DNA of 64,000 bases, taken from contig OY744521.1 of the NCBI GenBank assembly GCA_963556195.1, positions 133,234,288 through 133,298,287 of the forward strand. The letters are read 5' to 3'. This DNA comes from Sepiola atlantica. Taxonomy: Eukaryota > Mollusca > Cephalopoda > Sepiida > Sepiolidae. A program made the translations under genes and the position numbers. The notes beneath the pieces were generated by a model that made no database searches, was not told where the DNA came from, and saw only the letters and a list, made by a program, of their open reading frames with translations. Position 1 is the stretch's first letter, and every line of letters starts with the position of its first letter. Of this stretch, positions 27,715 through 42,307 are shown piece by piece.

Positions 27715-29100
27715 ACAAACTATCTAATTCTTTCATTGTTTATAAATATTGGTGTAAAAAGAATAAGCCTCGATGTCTTGCTTCAAACGCTCCCACAAAT
27801 AGTAGTTTTCCTTTCTAAAATAAGATTTATGTTTAAAAAAATACAAGAAAAGACACGTTTCACGAGAAATTTGAATCTAAAACTCTATAATCAAATTCAT
27901 AATTAATAATTAGCATCATGAATTGATTAGCTTTATTGTTTGACGTTGTCTTTTGAACTAATTTTTACATGTTGCTTCATTGTTTTTCTAAAGACGAGCT
28001 ACTTTTCGTTTAGTTTTATTTTCTTAAAATCAAAATCTTTATAGCGGTGTTGCTATTTATTGTTTTATTGTAAAAGTTACTTCAATGAATGAATAGTTCT
28101 TTAAGAAAAATTCCAAACAAATGTAACTAGGTTTTTCTTCTTTAAAAAGAAAACAAAAACTTTATTTATTTTCAATTTTTTTATTTAAATAATCATTTGA
28201 AAACAAAATACACTAACTTAACTCAAATAAATCGATTTTTTTTTGCTTCAAAACGACAGCGTAATTATACATACTTATTTAAAAACAAAATATTTACAAA
28301 TATAGGAGGATAACATAGCCCCCTTACTAGGGTGCTATCTAGACCCCGATATTTTCAGTTATTTAAACATATTGGAGGGGGGTATTCTTATATTATGATA
28401 TTAGTAATACATTTTTAACACATAGTAAACGTATTTTAAATAGAGTTAAAAAGTTTAAAAATGCATTTACATTTATGTTGGTTAAAATTTTCTCTAGTCT
28501 TTCTAAGATGTGTTGTATTTAAGATAATAAAAATGTAGCTAAACTGTTTAGATCAGAAAATAATATTTGTTATTCTCATACTTTTATTATATATCCCCAT
28601 CACCAACTTTTTTTGTTCGCTTCTTGTACGTGGGATATATACCCTAACTAATGATGCTGTTTTAAACTCCATTTAAAATCTGGGATATTTTCTATATTAA
28701 TTTCATAAAATGTGAATGTATTGTAACATGCACATTTTTTTAAATGAACAGTTGCAACTGACAACAAAAAGAGAAACGTATTTGAGATTCGTTATAAAAT
28801 TTAAAAAAATTATTTCTCAGTTTCATTAAGAAATAATTTAGGTTGCAAGTAATCATTTCTATCTTTTGAATGAAGACAACATGTTCTTTTACAAATAAAA
28901 AAAATTAATAAAAATTATTTTAATAGGAGCTGGCAGAAAAAGCACGGGGATTAATTTTCTGTTTATATTACATAGTTTGAATTATAATTATAAAATATGA
29001 TAATTTATAATATTAAATTATATTAATTAACAATATTTAAACATATATATTTGGTAAGTTTAAACAAAATAACATCCGAATAAGTGTTTCCAGAACATGA
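27715..29100. other. No supported gene; very AT-rich
   Basis: Long A/T-dominated DNA. Short C-rich islands occur at 28318-28350 (CCCCCTTACTAGGG) and 28590-28640. No coding signal. Confidence 0.5.
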
Positions 29101-29108
29101 AATTATGT

Positions 29109-29286
29109 TAAAAATCGGGGGGGGGGGAGGCTCTCTCTGGGTCGGATGGCCCAAGTTCCCTGCGCATTTGACACCTAAACTCGGCCGTGCTGTAAAATAT
29201 ATTACACAAAAGTAAATACTGGTGCATAATAATAATAATAATAATGATAATAATATATATATATATATATATATATAAATATATGC

Positions 29287-29318
<32 letters not shown>

Positions 29319-29460
29319 TTATATATATATATATTCATATATATGCATATATTTATAAATATATATATATAATTATATATATATGCATATATATATAAAT
29401 ATATATATATGCATATAGTTATATATATATATATATATATATATGTATCTATATTTATGT

Positions 29461-29508
<48 letters not shown>

Positions 29509-29522
29509 CATATATATGTGTG
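29109..29522. repeat. G10 tract, (AAT)n and long interrupted (TA)n array
   Basis: A run of about ten G at 29117-29126 is followed by AAT/GAT units at 29227-29255 and a TA array with TATGCA and TATAAA interruptions to about 29522. Confidence 0.9.
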
Positions 29523-29689
29523 TGAGTGTGTGTGTATCATATTAGTGAGAGAGAATTCTTAAATAATGCTCGCTTAGTGTAATATTTGGTTATATATGTA
29601 TTGCAGATGATCAGAACATCCCTGATACTGTCGGTAGAAGAACAGCACGTGACAGTCTTCTGTAGAGCATCCTTAGCCTCTGTTTTGAT

Positions 29690-29730
29690 CTGTTTGTTTA
29701 GAAAATTTATGAGATTTTCTAAACAAACAG
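29690..29730. repeat. Perfect 17-bp-stem hairpin
   Basis: CTGTTTGTTTAGAAAAT at 29690-29706 is exactly complementary to 29714-29730, with a 7-nt loop TTATGAG. It is not part of a simple repeat. Function unknown. Confidence 0.85.
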
Positions 29731-29773
29731 CTCAGGAGAGTTCTCAAAAAGACATGATCAATGCTGTTTTGTA

Positions 29774-29789
29774 ACACACACACACACAC

Positions 29790-29857
<68 letters not shown>

Positions 29858-29886
29858 ATGTTTGTGTATATATATATATATATATA
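29774..29886. repeat. (AC)n-(ACAT)n-(AT)n compound microsatellite
   Basis: AC units, three ACAT units, then a long AT run interrupted once by GGATGTTTGTG. Confidence 0.95.
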
Positions 29887-31012
29887 AGTTTTTTGTACCA
29901 AGATGTTTTTCAAATATTTTTAAATATAATTTGTTTTATTCATTCAATATTATGATTTTGTAGATTACATAACTTCCACCGAGCCAATACACGCCCAAAT
30001 ATGTTTTCACATCGGATACTGTATTATAAATAAATAAGAAACATATAACGATGGAAAGTAAGAAAAACTGAACGAAGTGTAAATAGATAGAACATTTAAA
30101 ATAGAACTAACAGTAGAGAGAATTAATTTCGTATGAACTTGCAAATGTATTTGTATTGCCACGCTATCTGCAAAGTAAACATATATGTATCTCTTGCCTT
30201 CGTATATGTGAAGAAGTTTGATACTTAAACGAACAGTCATATTGAATGAATAGAGATATTTCACGTCAATTTTTATACAATAATGTAGCATATATCTCAT
30301 TGTTTACGTGCACAGTTCGAGTTCGGTTGGCTCTACTGCATTATCTCTCAGTAATATTGGAAACATATGCATCTTTACATCTCCTTTGTAATAGAGAAAA
30401 TAGTAAAGACAGTAAAATCTCTAACTTTTTTGTGCACTAGTATAAAAGAAACAAGTGGAAATATCACCAGCTTTTTACTATTTATTTCGGCACTATTTTC
30501 TGTTGTCGTTGACAGTACCTTGCCACAGAACTAGATTAATAAATTGGATAATATGTTTTAGTATTTCGAAAGATCAAAGTCTTAATTCTTTTCGATAATT
30601 AAACAGTTATCGTTCCTATGTGTATGCACTTAGTTGCGTATCTGTGTTAATGTTTAACTATATTAGTCCAGTCAATGTAGCTGATTTTCTGGCTGAACCT
30701 CAAACAAATTACTAACAAACGTTTTTAACATGGATATTAGGAATGAATAACCTCTCTTTCAGATAAAAAAAGCTTACTAGAATTAGCCTTGCGGAAAGAG
30801 GTACACTGGGGTCATCTTTAAAGATTGTCGCGGATTCTAGCCTCCCCTCAATTTCTGTCAATTCCGTTTCAAAAATACCAAATGTAGCAATATGAAATTC
30901 GATAAAACCAACAGTTGTAATAAAGTTAAATATAATTATAACTCCTTATGCCTTATTTTTGTTTCTTTTAATTTATTAGTGCAGGAGCTTAATATTCTGT
31001 TATATTCTAATT

Positions 31013-34000
31013 TCAGGTAGGCAAAAGTGAAGTACCGATAATTAAGGATGCTGACAAGTGTGCTATTAGCAACAATGAACTGTTCAGTAATGACGAAACA
31101 TTTATCGTCAGTCAGACTGGCATCGATCCCATTAACAGAGCTTCTGACCAACTTGGAGAGAAGATCATAATTCAGATTAGTTCACGTCTTCATAAGAAAT
31201 GCAGACAGCCTTGGATCAACCCCAAATACATAGAAATTGACAGTAAAAACAGGTCCTCCCATGAGGAAATGCTATTCCGTACACGCAGCTTTTTGTGTGT
31301 GTTTGACTTTAAGGAGCATTGCCATGTTTGTGGTTCTGGAGCAAAATCTGATAGAAAGGAAAGAGGTGTTAATGTTTTCCATGTAGAAACTATGGGGTTT
31401 AAAAACAGAGTGTTAAAAGTTGGTGAGAAACTCCGAAAAACTTATGGCTGGGCATCCACTGTTACAGGTAGAATAGGTTGCAAACTTTTATTCCAATAAA
31501 AACATTCCTACGGACTTATCTTCTGCTAATTCTTCTAAGAAACAACACCTGGGAAGACTAGAGGATCCAGAGAGAAAGCAGGCATTTCTGGAAGTTGTTA
31601 AATATTTGCAGCAAAATGACTGGAGTAACTCATCATTGTGGACCTTGTTAAAAAATAGAGGAAATTCTCGAGGGCAATAGCTTTGAACCATACAGTCTCT
31701 CATACATGAAATCTCGATCGTTAGAACATTTCAAAGAAAAAATAATTGCGACTTAAAGTAATGTTAAACATAATGTTGTTACATTCTTAAGTACAACAAA
31801 ATGTATTCTCCATGAATTATATGCAAAGAGCAGCTCAACAGACACTTCAGAATCAGAGGGCATTAGAATCATAGAGACGGAAGCCAAACTTTTCAAGAAT
31901 GACATTAAAGGTATTCAGACAAGTTCAGAATATTACCCATCTAAGAATGATCTTCAACAGGATGCGATTCATAAGTATTTTCATAAAAAATCGTTGATCT
32001 TTGTCAGGTAGATATTTGCAGGCAAGAACAATGATTTGAAACTTGCATCAGTTGGTCCACCGACAATGAAGGCTGCTAGACCCAGAGTTTATTTTGCACC
32101 TTTGCAGTTTGGTTTAGCAGTAGAAATGCATGGCCAAATGTGGATCGAGTGTCTTAATTGACACTCTGTATAAGCATGGGTTCTCTTCATCTTACTCGAA
32201 AGTCCAGTAATCCGACAGAAGTACTGCTATTGTTCATGGCGCTAGAATGCTCTCCCTTGTTGAAATTGATTTTGTGCAGTTCGTAATCAATAATGTGGAC
32301 CATAATGTAGAGAGTATTTATGGATTCAATATATTCCACGGTATGGGTATCGTGACATCTTTTACGCCTGGGAAACTTTAAGCACCACCAGTTCCAAAGA
32401 TTTAGGTCCTTTCAGAAGATATAATAAGGGTTGGAAGGATCAACATTAAGTATCTATATTCACAGCACACCTAGAAAACCGCAGTGACATTTTAAGAGTT
32501 CAAGTCCAAGAACGTCGTTGATTTGACTGCTAATGTTGACATCTTTTGGCAGGTTTCACTAATTTCATATCCGTCCAGACAAACAAAATCAGGCTATACG
32601 CAGTCAGTGCAGAAAGGAACATATCCTGGAAAATCAGCCACAGGCGTTTTTACCAATAATCCACATAGACCGTGGTAACCCAACCTGCATGTACTCAATG
32701 TTATGTAACATTAGTTATTTAACCAGAAAACAATACATTACACCAATTCTAACATTCGATAAACCGCTTTGGTACGACGCAATGCTTATTGTCGCGTCAC
32801 AGCCTAGTTCCAGTCCCCTGAAATTATTTGTCTTGCCACATGGTGGGCTCCATACACATATGAGCTTTTTGGGGTCAATTCCTCATTTGAAGACAGGTTC
32901 TGGATTGCAAGAACTTTTTCAACTTGTGTATGCTGAAAACACAGTCATGCACATGCTAAGTGGCAAAGCAATTGCAAGAGCCATTCGTGCTCACTTTTTA
33001 GTTGATGCTGCTCTGAATGCTATTTTTTAAGTGAAAGCCTATGGTTTACCAGTTTCACATGTCACTGAGGATGATCAACTCATGACGAAATTCAACGATG
33101 TTTTTAGACGCTATCACTGTTAGCGTGCGCTGAAATCAAGTTTACAATGCAAAAACTAGCAGGAATTCGTTATGGCCAAAGTGACCAGCACTAGGAGGCT
33201 AATTCAGCATGAAAAGAGCGAAATGTGAGGTATACATGTAAGTTTCTCCAAACATATGACCCTTTCATGGAAGATTTGTTTATTCACAGCATTTCAAGTG
33301 GAGTAACTATAGAAAAAAAGATGAATGTAGACAGAACAAACTCCATAGGAGAGGCAATCATAGCTTCAATAGTTGAGGAAAATGTCTACGAGTACATATT
33401 TTAAAGAAAACATAAGGCAATTATACTTGGATCAAAAGTTTCGCTCAGCAAAGATGAAGCGGTTGAGATTAATCTACAACTTGTATTCCAGAGACTACGT
33501 GTGAAATCTACCAATGAACCCTCAAATCATCAGCAGCAAGAACATTTCCAGTATGAGCTTTGTGGTTACCCACCTGTAACGTTTGATTTTTTTCTGACAA
33601 CCGTGAGAAACAAAAAAAACGGCTTTGGTAGACGCAATATAAGAACCAGCTTCCCCTATACAATTATGCCCACATTCTTCAGATGCACAGAATCTGTTAG
33701 ATGGTTGAGCACTACTTCAACGCCTATCATTACAAATAGGTCACACATTTAATGAGATTCTTGCCCAATACCGCAGATATGTCACAACTAGATACGGAAA
33801 AGCATGCATCGTCTTTGATGTGTATGAAACTGGTCTATCCATTCAAGACGCGACCTATCGACGCCGAGCAGGGACTTTGTTGGTGTTAATGTGTCACTGC
33901 CCTCTTTAATGGTGTACACATTAAAAAGGATGTTTTCCTAGCTTATCAAGAATACAGAAAAATTGTTCATCAACTTGCTAGGAAAGAGTTTGCAGGAAGC

Positions 34001-34862
34001 AGCTTGTTAATTAGTCCATTCATCTGGAGATGCTGACGTATTGATTGTGAAGACTGCCCCAGAACTGGCACATACAGTAGAAACCATTTCGATAGTGGAT
34101 TACACTGATTGGTCGTTCTCTGTTATAATGCCAATAGAGTTGATGGTTACAACATCTTCTTCACGCCACAACCAAAGGATAGTGCAAAAAGTGTGAAAGT
34201 CTTGAACATCAAAGAGATGAGAACACCCTTGGGAGATGTGGCATGTTCCAACATGATTTTCATCCGTGAACTACTTGGTTGTGATCTTACATCCAGTGTT
34301 TAAGGAATTGGGAAGGTAGCATCCCTTCGAAAAGTGATTAACAATAAAAACTTCCGCAAACTGGCAGAAGTGATTGGCAACGAAAGCAGTGAAGAAGAGG
34401 TTTTTGAAGCTGAGAAGGATTTAGTGTGCCAGTACAATGGGTTATGATGGATAACACATCAACTATCTCCAACTGAGCTGCTTTAATAACTTAAGAGCAT
34501 AAGCTTAAAGTATGTTGCGGACAAATTATTGCCACCAACAAGAGCAGATACGAAATTCCACAACCTTCGAGTTTACTTCCAAATTCATGTATGGAAATAT
34601 AGAAACTAGCTAAAACCTCACGAGTTGGGATGAAAACTTTCAGACGGTAAATACCAACCAATCAAAACTGACTTGCCAGCTGGTCATGTACATTTGTTGC
34701 CTATATGTATACCTGTACTTCAGGGTGTACTACAGAAAGATGCAGTAGCTGCAAGCATGACATTGACTGTTCAAACTTGTGTTGTAATTGCAAAGACCTG
34801 CAATGCAGCCACTCACCACAGCAAGATCTTGATGAAGATTAAGTTACTTTTGACTAGTTCTT
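31013..34862 (+). pseudogene. Degenerate multi-domain ORF with FEN/PIN-like nuclease motifs and Cys-rich tail
   Basis: From a splice-acceptor-like TTCTAATTTCAG at 31005-31016 a discontinuous plus-strand protein can be followed for about 3.8 kb. In order: an N-terminal zinc-type motif (HCHVCGSGAKSD, about 31320); NVDHNVESIYG and FHGMGIV (about 32300); PLWYDAML, GSGLQELF and HMLSGKAIARAIRAHFLVDAALNA (32760-33025); FQYELCGYPP (about 33550); RYGKACIVFD (about 33790); GDADVLIVKTA (about 34030); a D-TD and LCYNAN block (about 34100); and LGCDLTS (about 34275). Near 34775 a shifted frame gives CSNLCCNCKDLQC, a TSO1-like CXC tail. The three acidic motifs resemble FEN1/XPG/PIN-type nucleases. I recognise the block order from multi-copy uncharacterised proteins of molluscs and cnidarians but know no established name. 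Many stops and frameshifts make this copy dead. Confidence 0.65.
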
Positions 34863-34864
34863 GA

Positions 34865-36715
34865 CAAGAAATATTCGTTGGTCTGTTCATAAACTTGTTC
34901 TGTTGTGGTTAAGCAAGAACCTTGTTTCAACATTCTACTAACTGACTATTCCATTATTGTAAATTGTACTTATTTTGCACCTATTTGTTAATGAAATGTC
35001 AATAATTTACGAAAAGGCTATTTAGTCTGTTATTGTGCATTTTATATTCATATTTGTATAAAAAAATACAAAAGATATGAAAAAATAACAGTGGCTAATC
35101 ATTTTCTGGTGTTAGTTTATTATTAAGCATATAGCTACCTATCATTACCATTTAAAATCCCAAGAAAACATCAAGCTGGCTTGGGGTGTCCCTGTGTTGG
35201 TTTTCATGCAATAGATATCTTTGTATTTCTAATTTAATAAAGTTTTTTGACAGGAAAAACGTTTATTTTGCCAGTAATTGTCAGTAATAATAGACATACT
35301 TGTCAGGAAATGTCAGCAGTTTTATGTTTCGAAATTTTGATATTGTTAAGTTGGATTGTAAAGACGGCGCTGGTTGACCCTTTATCGCAAGGCTAATTTT
35401 TGTTAACTTCCTTTTACCTGAAAGAGAAGTTATTCTTGACCCATATCCAAGTAAAACACGTTTGTTAGCAATGTCTTTTAAGTTCAGCCACAATTTTCTG
35501 GACTATATGTGCAATCCGTTATATTAGATATATCATTCTATGAGTCGTTTCTTTATATGTGTGTTGATTGGGTGATTTTTTTATTTGTATTTTTCGTATA
35601 TCTGGCTACTTTCATGGTGTTAGTGCGTGCGTTGGCCGATTGTTTTTACGTCAAAACATTTCGGCTCGCAGGATGAAAGATCGGTGGTGGGTTTGTATCC
35701 AGTTTGATTTGTACGAATGTCATGCTATGTTTTTCGTGAGCTCATTTATGTGTTTCAAAGTATTGACATGTTGCTGAATTGGGTTCTATGACATATATTC
35801 TATTCCTTTTAATAATAATTATTTTATATACGTATGTTTTCTCGTACCAGGTATGCATGTTTATTACTATCATTTAATATTTTAATATTTTCCTGGTTGA
35901 ACCCGTATTTATACAATAAATCATTCGTAAATATAATTTATTTTCATCGAAATAGGTTTTGTGTGTTGTTGTCGTTTATTATAAACATAAGTTTTTTGTG
36001 TTATCTTATTTTGTGTATTTCAGTTATACTTTATTATTATTTAAAGTTATCAGTAGTTTGTATGTTTAGTCGTATTTGGTCAACTTTAGTCAGTAATGGT
36101 TATTTTGTCTCTATTTAATTGTTTTGTGTTTGAGTTTTTTTTTTTTATATTTAAGCTGAGGTGATTGATGTTATGTCTTCAGCTTTAGATTAATTCTAAG
36201 TTTCTGTTTTGCCATATTTCATGTGTTGTATATGCAATAATAGCGTACTTTCGCGTAGTCAGTATGGGTTATTTTTAGATGCCCGTATTGACTTGCCCTG
36301 ATAAATATTTACATTTTCATTCACAGATGTATATATAAATTATATATATATATATATATACATGATGTATTATGACGGGCCATGTATTTTAAACGGGTAA
36401 ATTAACTAGTATGAATTGTGCACCGTGTGAAAGAAATAGCATAAAGTGCAATATAAGTACAAAACCTGGGTGCATTGATAAATTGGGACGCATGTATGGA
36501 CGTACGAAATGTATCGCTTGATTTGCGCGATTTGTGACGGTGTCATCGCGTACAAGTTTTGTGAAGGGTTGTTTTCACACGGTCACAATGACATGGTGAC
36601 GAGAGATGAGGTCATAGGTTAAACACAAAAGCGATCTGAGTGCAGTTATGAGATACGTTGAAAGGTCAAAGGGGTCTCTTACGTCACAGATCATGTGTGT
36701 GAAAAATTAGTTATT
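34865..36715. other. No supported gene
   Basis: AT-rich flank of the nuclease-like ORF. AATAAAG at about 35237 could be an old polyadenylation signal but lies 370 bp beyond the last readable domain. A (TA)n tract lies at 36343-36361. No terminal inverted repeats matching the other flank were found. Confidence 0.45.
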
Positions 36716-36718
36716 CAG

Positions 36719-36945
36719 TCAGTTTCCGATTTTGGCAGCGAGAAGTCGACACGCTCAGCCTGGTGGCTTTGTGTGAAACGTTTGGTTTTGAGTTGAGTTC
36801 CGGATTTTGGCGGATAGAAGTCGCAACGATTAGCCGGGTGGCTTTGTGTGAAAAGTTGGGTATTGAGTTGAGTTCCTGAATTTGGAAGCGAGAGTCAAGA
36901 CGCTTAGCATGTTGCTCTGTTATGTGTAGTCGGGGGGAAATTCGC
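36719..36945. repeat. 75-bp minisatellite, about 3 units
   Basis: Units start at 36721, 36796 and 36871 (AGTTCC-GATTTTGG), each with a GGCTTTGTGTGAAA-type segment in the first two. The period is exactly 75, so all units keep frame; the minus-strand frame across them encodes a repeated SHKATRL-type peptide. Confidence 0.85.
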
Positions 36946-37060
36946 CAGACATGAGCAAAACTTTCTAGAAAATAGCTAATTGCATTTAACGTCACACAGT
37001 ATGAATGAAGGAAACAGAGTTGAATGAAGAACCGACAATAGAACTCTCTCCAACCGAAGT

Positions 37061-37243
37061 GTGAAAATAAAAGATAGAATCTCTCTCAGAAAAAATCGTC
37101 TCCAAATGTCCTTGTCTTCGTGCTTGGAACAGAATCTGCTCCCAAAACAGGTACACCACTGCGGCCCCAGCCAAGGAGACACCACGAACCCGATGGTATC
37201 AATCGGCGATCACGGCGAGACGATGAGCGAACATGTAAGGTAA
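37061..37243 (+). CDS. Unassigned candidate exon or small ORF
   Basis: A 60-codon open frame with protein-like, non-repetitive composition (Cys, His, Pro and Gln spread through it) in an otherwise stop-rich region. It is followed by CATGTAAGGTAACTT, which offers two splice-donor-like GTAAG/GTAAC sites near its end. No family match. It may be the first exon of a host gene or chance; the evidence is thin. Confidence 0.2.
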   Translation: MKIKDRISLRKNRLQMSLSSCLEQNLLPKQVHHCGPSQGDTTNPMVSIGDHGETMSEHVR

Positions 37244-37649
37244 CTTTTCTCAGTGCAGTTTTTTTAATATTTTAACAAACTTAAATGAACAGATATTTAA
37301 CGAAAAGAACTAAAGAAAAACGAACTGTGTTTAAAAATAACGATTGAAAATGACTATGAGAAGTGCCTTTAAGAAAATGTTTTACAGAAAATGTTTTACA
37401 AGAAAATGTACTAAAAAAAAATCGAAACCACTAATAATCATCTCTAAAAACTTTCGTATTGTTCTCGTCTTGTTAAAAACGTTCAATAGTCTTCTCGTGA
37501 GCTTTTGTATTGTTTCGGTCACGAGAGGATGTAATTCGAATTATTTGAGTGGTTTCAGAGAACTGCCTCAGTCGGACAGGATTAACTATTTATAATAATG
37601 ATAAATCCCCTCTGTGGTTTTCCTGACGTTTTATTTTTAAGGGGGTATG

Positions 37650-37652
<3 letters not shown>

Positions 37653-37718
<66 letters not shown>
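37653..37718. repeat. (AT)n microsatellite bordering repeat B copy 1
   Basis: About 32 AT units followed by TAATAATGGAATTTATGTATCTG, where homology to 48.65-48.75 kb begins. Confidence 0.95.
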
Positions 37719-37723
<5 letters not shown>

Positions 37724-38077
37724 TGGAATTTATGTATCTGTCTGTCTGGCTGTCTGTCTGAAGCCGAAACTCCAGTATGACTATTTAACTGAAACTAATC
37801 TTTTTGAAATTCTTTATATACTGTCATCAAAAGGCGTTCAGACACCAGATGGGTGTTGCCATTAACATAAGTCATTCCTTTAAACCTTCAATTAAATTCA
37901 TATTTACAAATATACACTTATAACTGCTATTATCCAATATACATATGTATTTACAATATTTTCCGATAATGTTATATTAATAAACATTATTCATACAATT
38001 AATTAAAGCCATTTTCATCATAACCGACGTGTTTTCTAAACCATTTCAACGCGAGTACTGTTAAAATTGCAAAGTCA

Positions 38078-38217
38078 TTAGCTGTTTAATAAGTGGCGTC
38101 CTCCCTCCCTCCGGTAATTAAATATGGCGATCTGATTAAGCAGCCGATTAGTTGTTTAATCAGTGGTGTCATCCCTCCCTCCGGTAATTAAATATGGCGA
38201 TCTGATTAAGCAGCCGA
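38078..38217 (+). repeat. 70-bp tandem duplication
   Basis: Two 70-bp units starting at 38078 and 38148; the shared part CGGTAATTAAATATGGCGAT and what follows is identical, with few changes elsewhere. Confidence 0.9.
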
Positions 38218-38382
38218 TGTTAATATGTAAACAACAACGCTGGTATCCACCGTGCTCAGTTTTCCATTTTTAAAACCGTCCTAAGTTTGTTTATTCTTAG
38301 CCATTATGTTTTAAAACACAAATTTATTAAATCAAATTGTTTAATTAAAATAATAATTGATTTAAAAATTACTATATAAAAA

Positions 38383-38428
38383 CGCGCGCACGCACGCACA
38401 CCCGCACACGCACACACACACACACACA
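38383..38428. repeat. Impure (CA)n microsatellite
   Basis: CG/CA-mixed units passing into pure CA; a second short CA tract lies at 38687-38710. Confidence 0.9.
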
Positions 38429-39155
38429 GTTCAGGTAAACTTTTTCTTTCCGAGAATTAAAAAACGTTTCGTGTTTACTGTATTTGATTTCTTAATACTT
38501 TCATATCCAATATTATCATTTTGGCACGACCTCAACAGAATTTATGATTCCATGTTTTATTTATTAAAAACAAAGATGTGATTTTTTTTCTTTAATGTCA
38601 ACAAAATAAACTAACACATTGTACTGGAAAACTATACAACTGATTGTAGAATCAAATTGTTTAATTAAAAAAAGGTCATTAAACAAACACACACACACAC
38701 ACACACACACTGTGTTCACTGTATTTGATTTTTTGGTGCTTTTTCATTTTAGCACCCACGCTAACTTTGACCCCATCGTTACAGTTAGGGTTAGGTTTTT
38801 TTTTTCCTTTTTAATTAAAAATATTTACATGTATAGGGGGAGGGTAAAAAAATTGGGGGAAGGCGGTCAAAAAAAATTTTTTTTTTTTCTTAACTAAAAA
38901 ATATTTCTATGACTGGTAATATAAACAAATTGAGGGGGGTACAAAAGTTTTTTTTTCTTTCTTTTTAAACTACAAGTCTTTCTATTTATGGGCTAGGGTA
39001 CAACAAAAATCGGGGTAGGATCGAATTTTTTTTCCTTTATTTTCAACTAAAAATAATCTTGGTCATAAACACAGAACATCAATGTCTAACCACCACAGAA
39101 ATATGACTGGGGCTCCATTGGCTTACGCGTGAGCCTTCATTTCTGATGCGGTAGC

Positions 39156-39195
39156 CTAGCAAAAATATGCGACCGGAGGGAGCATATATTTGCTA

Positions 39196-39196
<1 letters not shown>
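39156..39196. repeat. Hairpin end of repeat B, copy 1
   Basis: CTAGCAAAAATATGC pairs with GCATATATTTGCTAG (one mismatch in 15) around an 11-nt loop containing CCGG. Confidence 0.85.

Positions 39197-39266
<70 letters not shown>
39197..39266. repeat. (TA)n microsatellite
   Basis: About 33 TA units directly abutting the repeat B hairpin. Confidence 0.95.
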
Positions 39267-41209
<1,943 letters not shown>

Positions 41210-41433
41210 ACTATGTCTGTAAAGTCAACTTGGATGTTATCTATCGTGTAATATATGATTTGTGACAAGTCTGACTTGTTTGTAACAGATAAACCCATCA
41301 GCACTTTTCTGCTGTCGAAAACTCCGAATAAAGCGCTGCGTTTTAGGCAACACAAGTTCTTGAGGAGTAAATTTCGTTTTGATCAGTACGATTCTGCCCA
41401 AGATTTATCATGACCAAACTGATGAAAACACTC

Positions 41434-41435
<2 letters not shown>

Positions 41436-41495
<60 letters not shown>

Positions 41496-41499
41496 AATA

Positions 41500-41543
<44 letters not shown>
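41436..41543. repeat. (AT)n microsatellite
   Basis: Two AT runs separated by GTAAATATATTTATATAT. Confidence 0.95.
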
Positions 41544-41545
<2 letters not shown>

Positions 41546-41874
41546 GTAGTAAATGCAAAATAAAAATTACAGACGAAACGTAAAATTTGGAAATGTGGAC
41601 AAACAAGGTCACGTGCAAGTGAAAATAATGGCACACATGAATTATTAGAGATGAACAAAGATAGTTCAGTAAAAAGCTTTTTACCATCTTCGTTTTGTAA
41701 TGCGGCTTTATTTAAAACAGAAGTCAGCATTTGTATACAATATATGAAGCAAACACAATGGAGTAGGACGAAACGGTAGCCAATCAAAAAGTGAGACCGT
41801 ACTAATACATTTAACATCTATTGCTTCTTTCCTGATAATGTTACTATGTTTGTCTACAATCAATTTTCCATGTA

Positions 41875-42050
41875 TATGTGTAGTCCCCAGATTTGATGGG
41901 CACTGTTTCTGAAAAAGAGAGAAGAATTGCTGTTTACCAGAGGTCGGAATCTATCCACCTCAAATGTATCGTTTGCTAGTTTTTTTTTACCTTGAAGTAG
42001 TATTTTAGCTCCTTACATCACGCGGCTTTATGCCTTGTCTGGAGTGATTT
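41875..42050 (+). repeat. Dispersed repeat C, copy 1
   Basis: Matches 44262-44430 in two blocks: AGTCCCCAGATTT ... GTTTCTGAAAAAG, and TTACCTTGAAGTAGTATTTT ... GGCTTTATGCCTTGTCTGGAGTGATTT. No coding content. The mariner element at 42308 lies just beyond it. Confidence 0.6.
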
Positions 42051-42307
42051 AAAAAAAAAGATGATAACAAAAATAATAGGCACTGACCTTCAGTATGTCA
42101 GTCTATTGTTTATGTATCCATTTGTTACATGTCTTCATTTATATTTTGAACTTTTCCTACTTTCTGTTTTCTCTGAAATATGTACTTGTCCTTCGGATAA
42201 TTTGCTAAGATTGTCTTTGTTTTCAATTTTATTGTATTTTAATCGTGATAACATATTTTATATATATTTTTTATGTATAAGTCTCTAATTTATTTATATT
42301 TTTCTTA

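Larger units (their letters stand above)
37719..39196 (-). repeat. Repeat B, copy 1
   Basis: Reads on the minus strand from a terminal hairpin (39156-39196), through CGCATCAGAAATGA-type sequence, a degenerate C-rich/A-rich minisatellite (38780-39060), to a CAGACAGACAG tract and TATGTATCTG end near 37730. The plus-strand interval 47151-48750 has the same ends in inverse orientation. The interior has diverged strongly. Class unknown. Confidence 0.65.
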
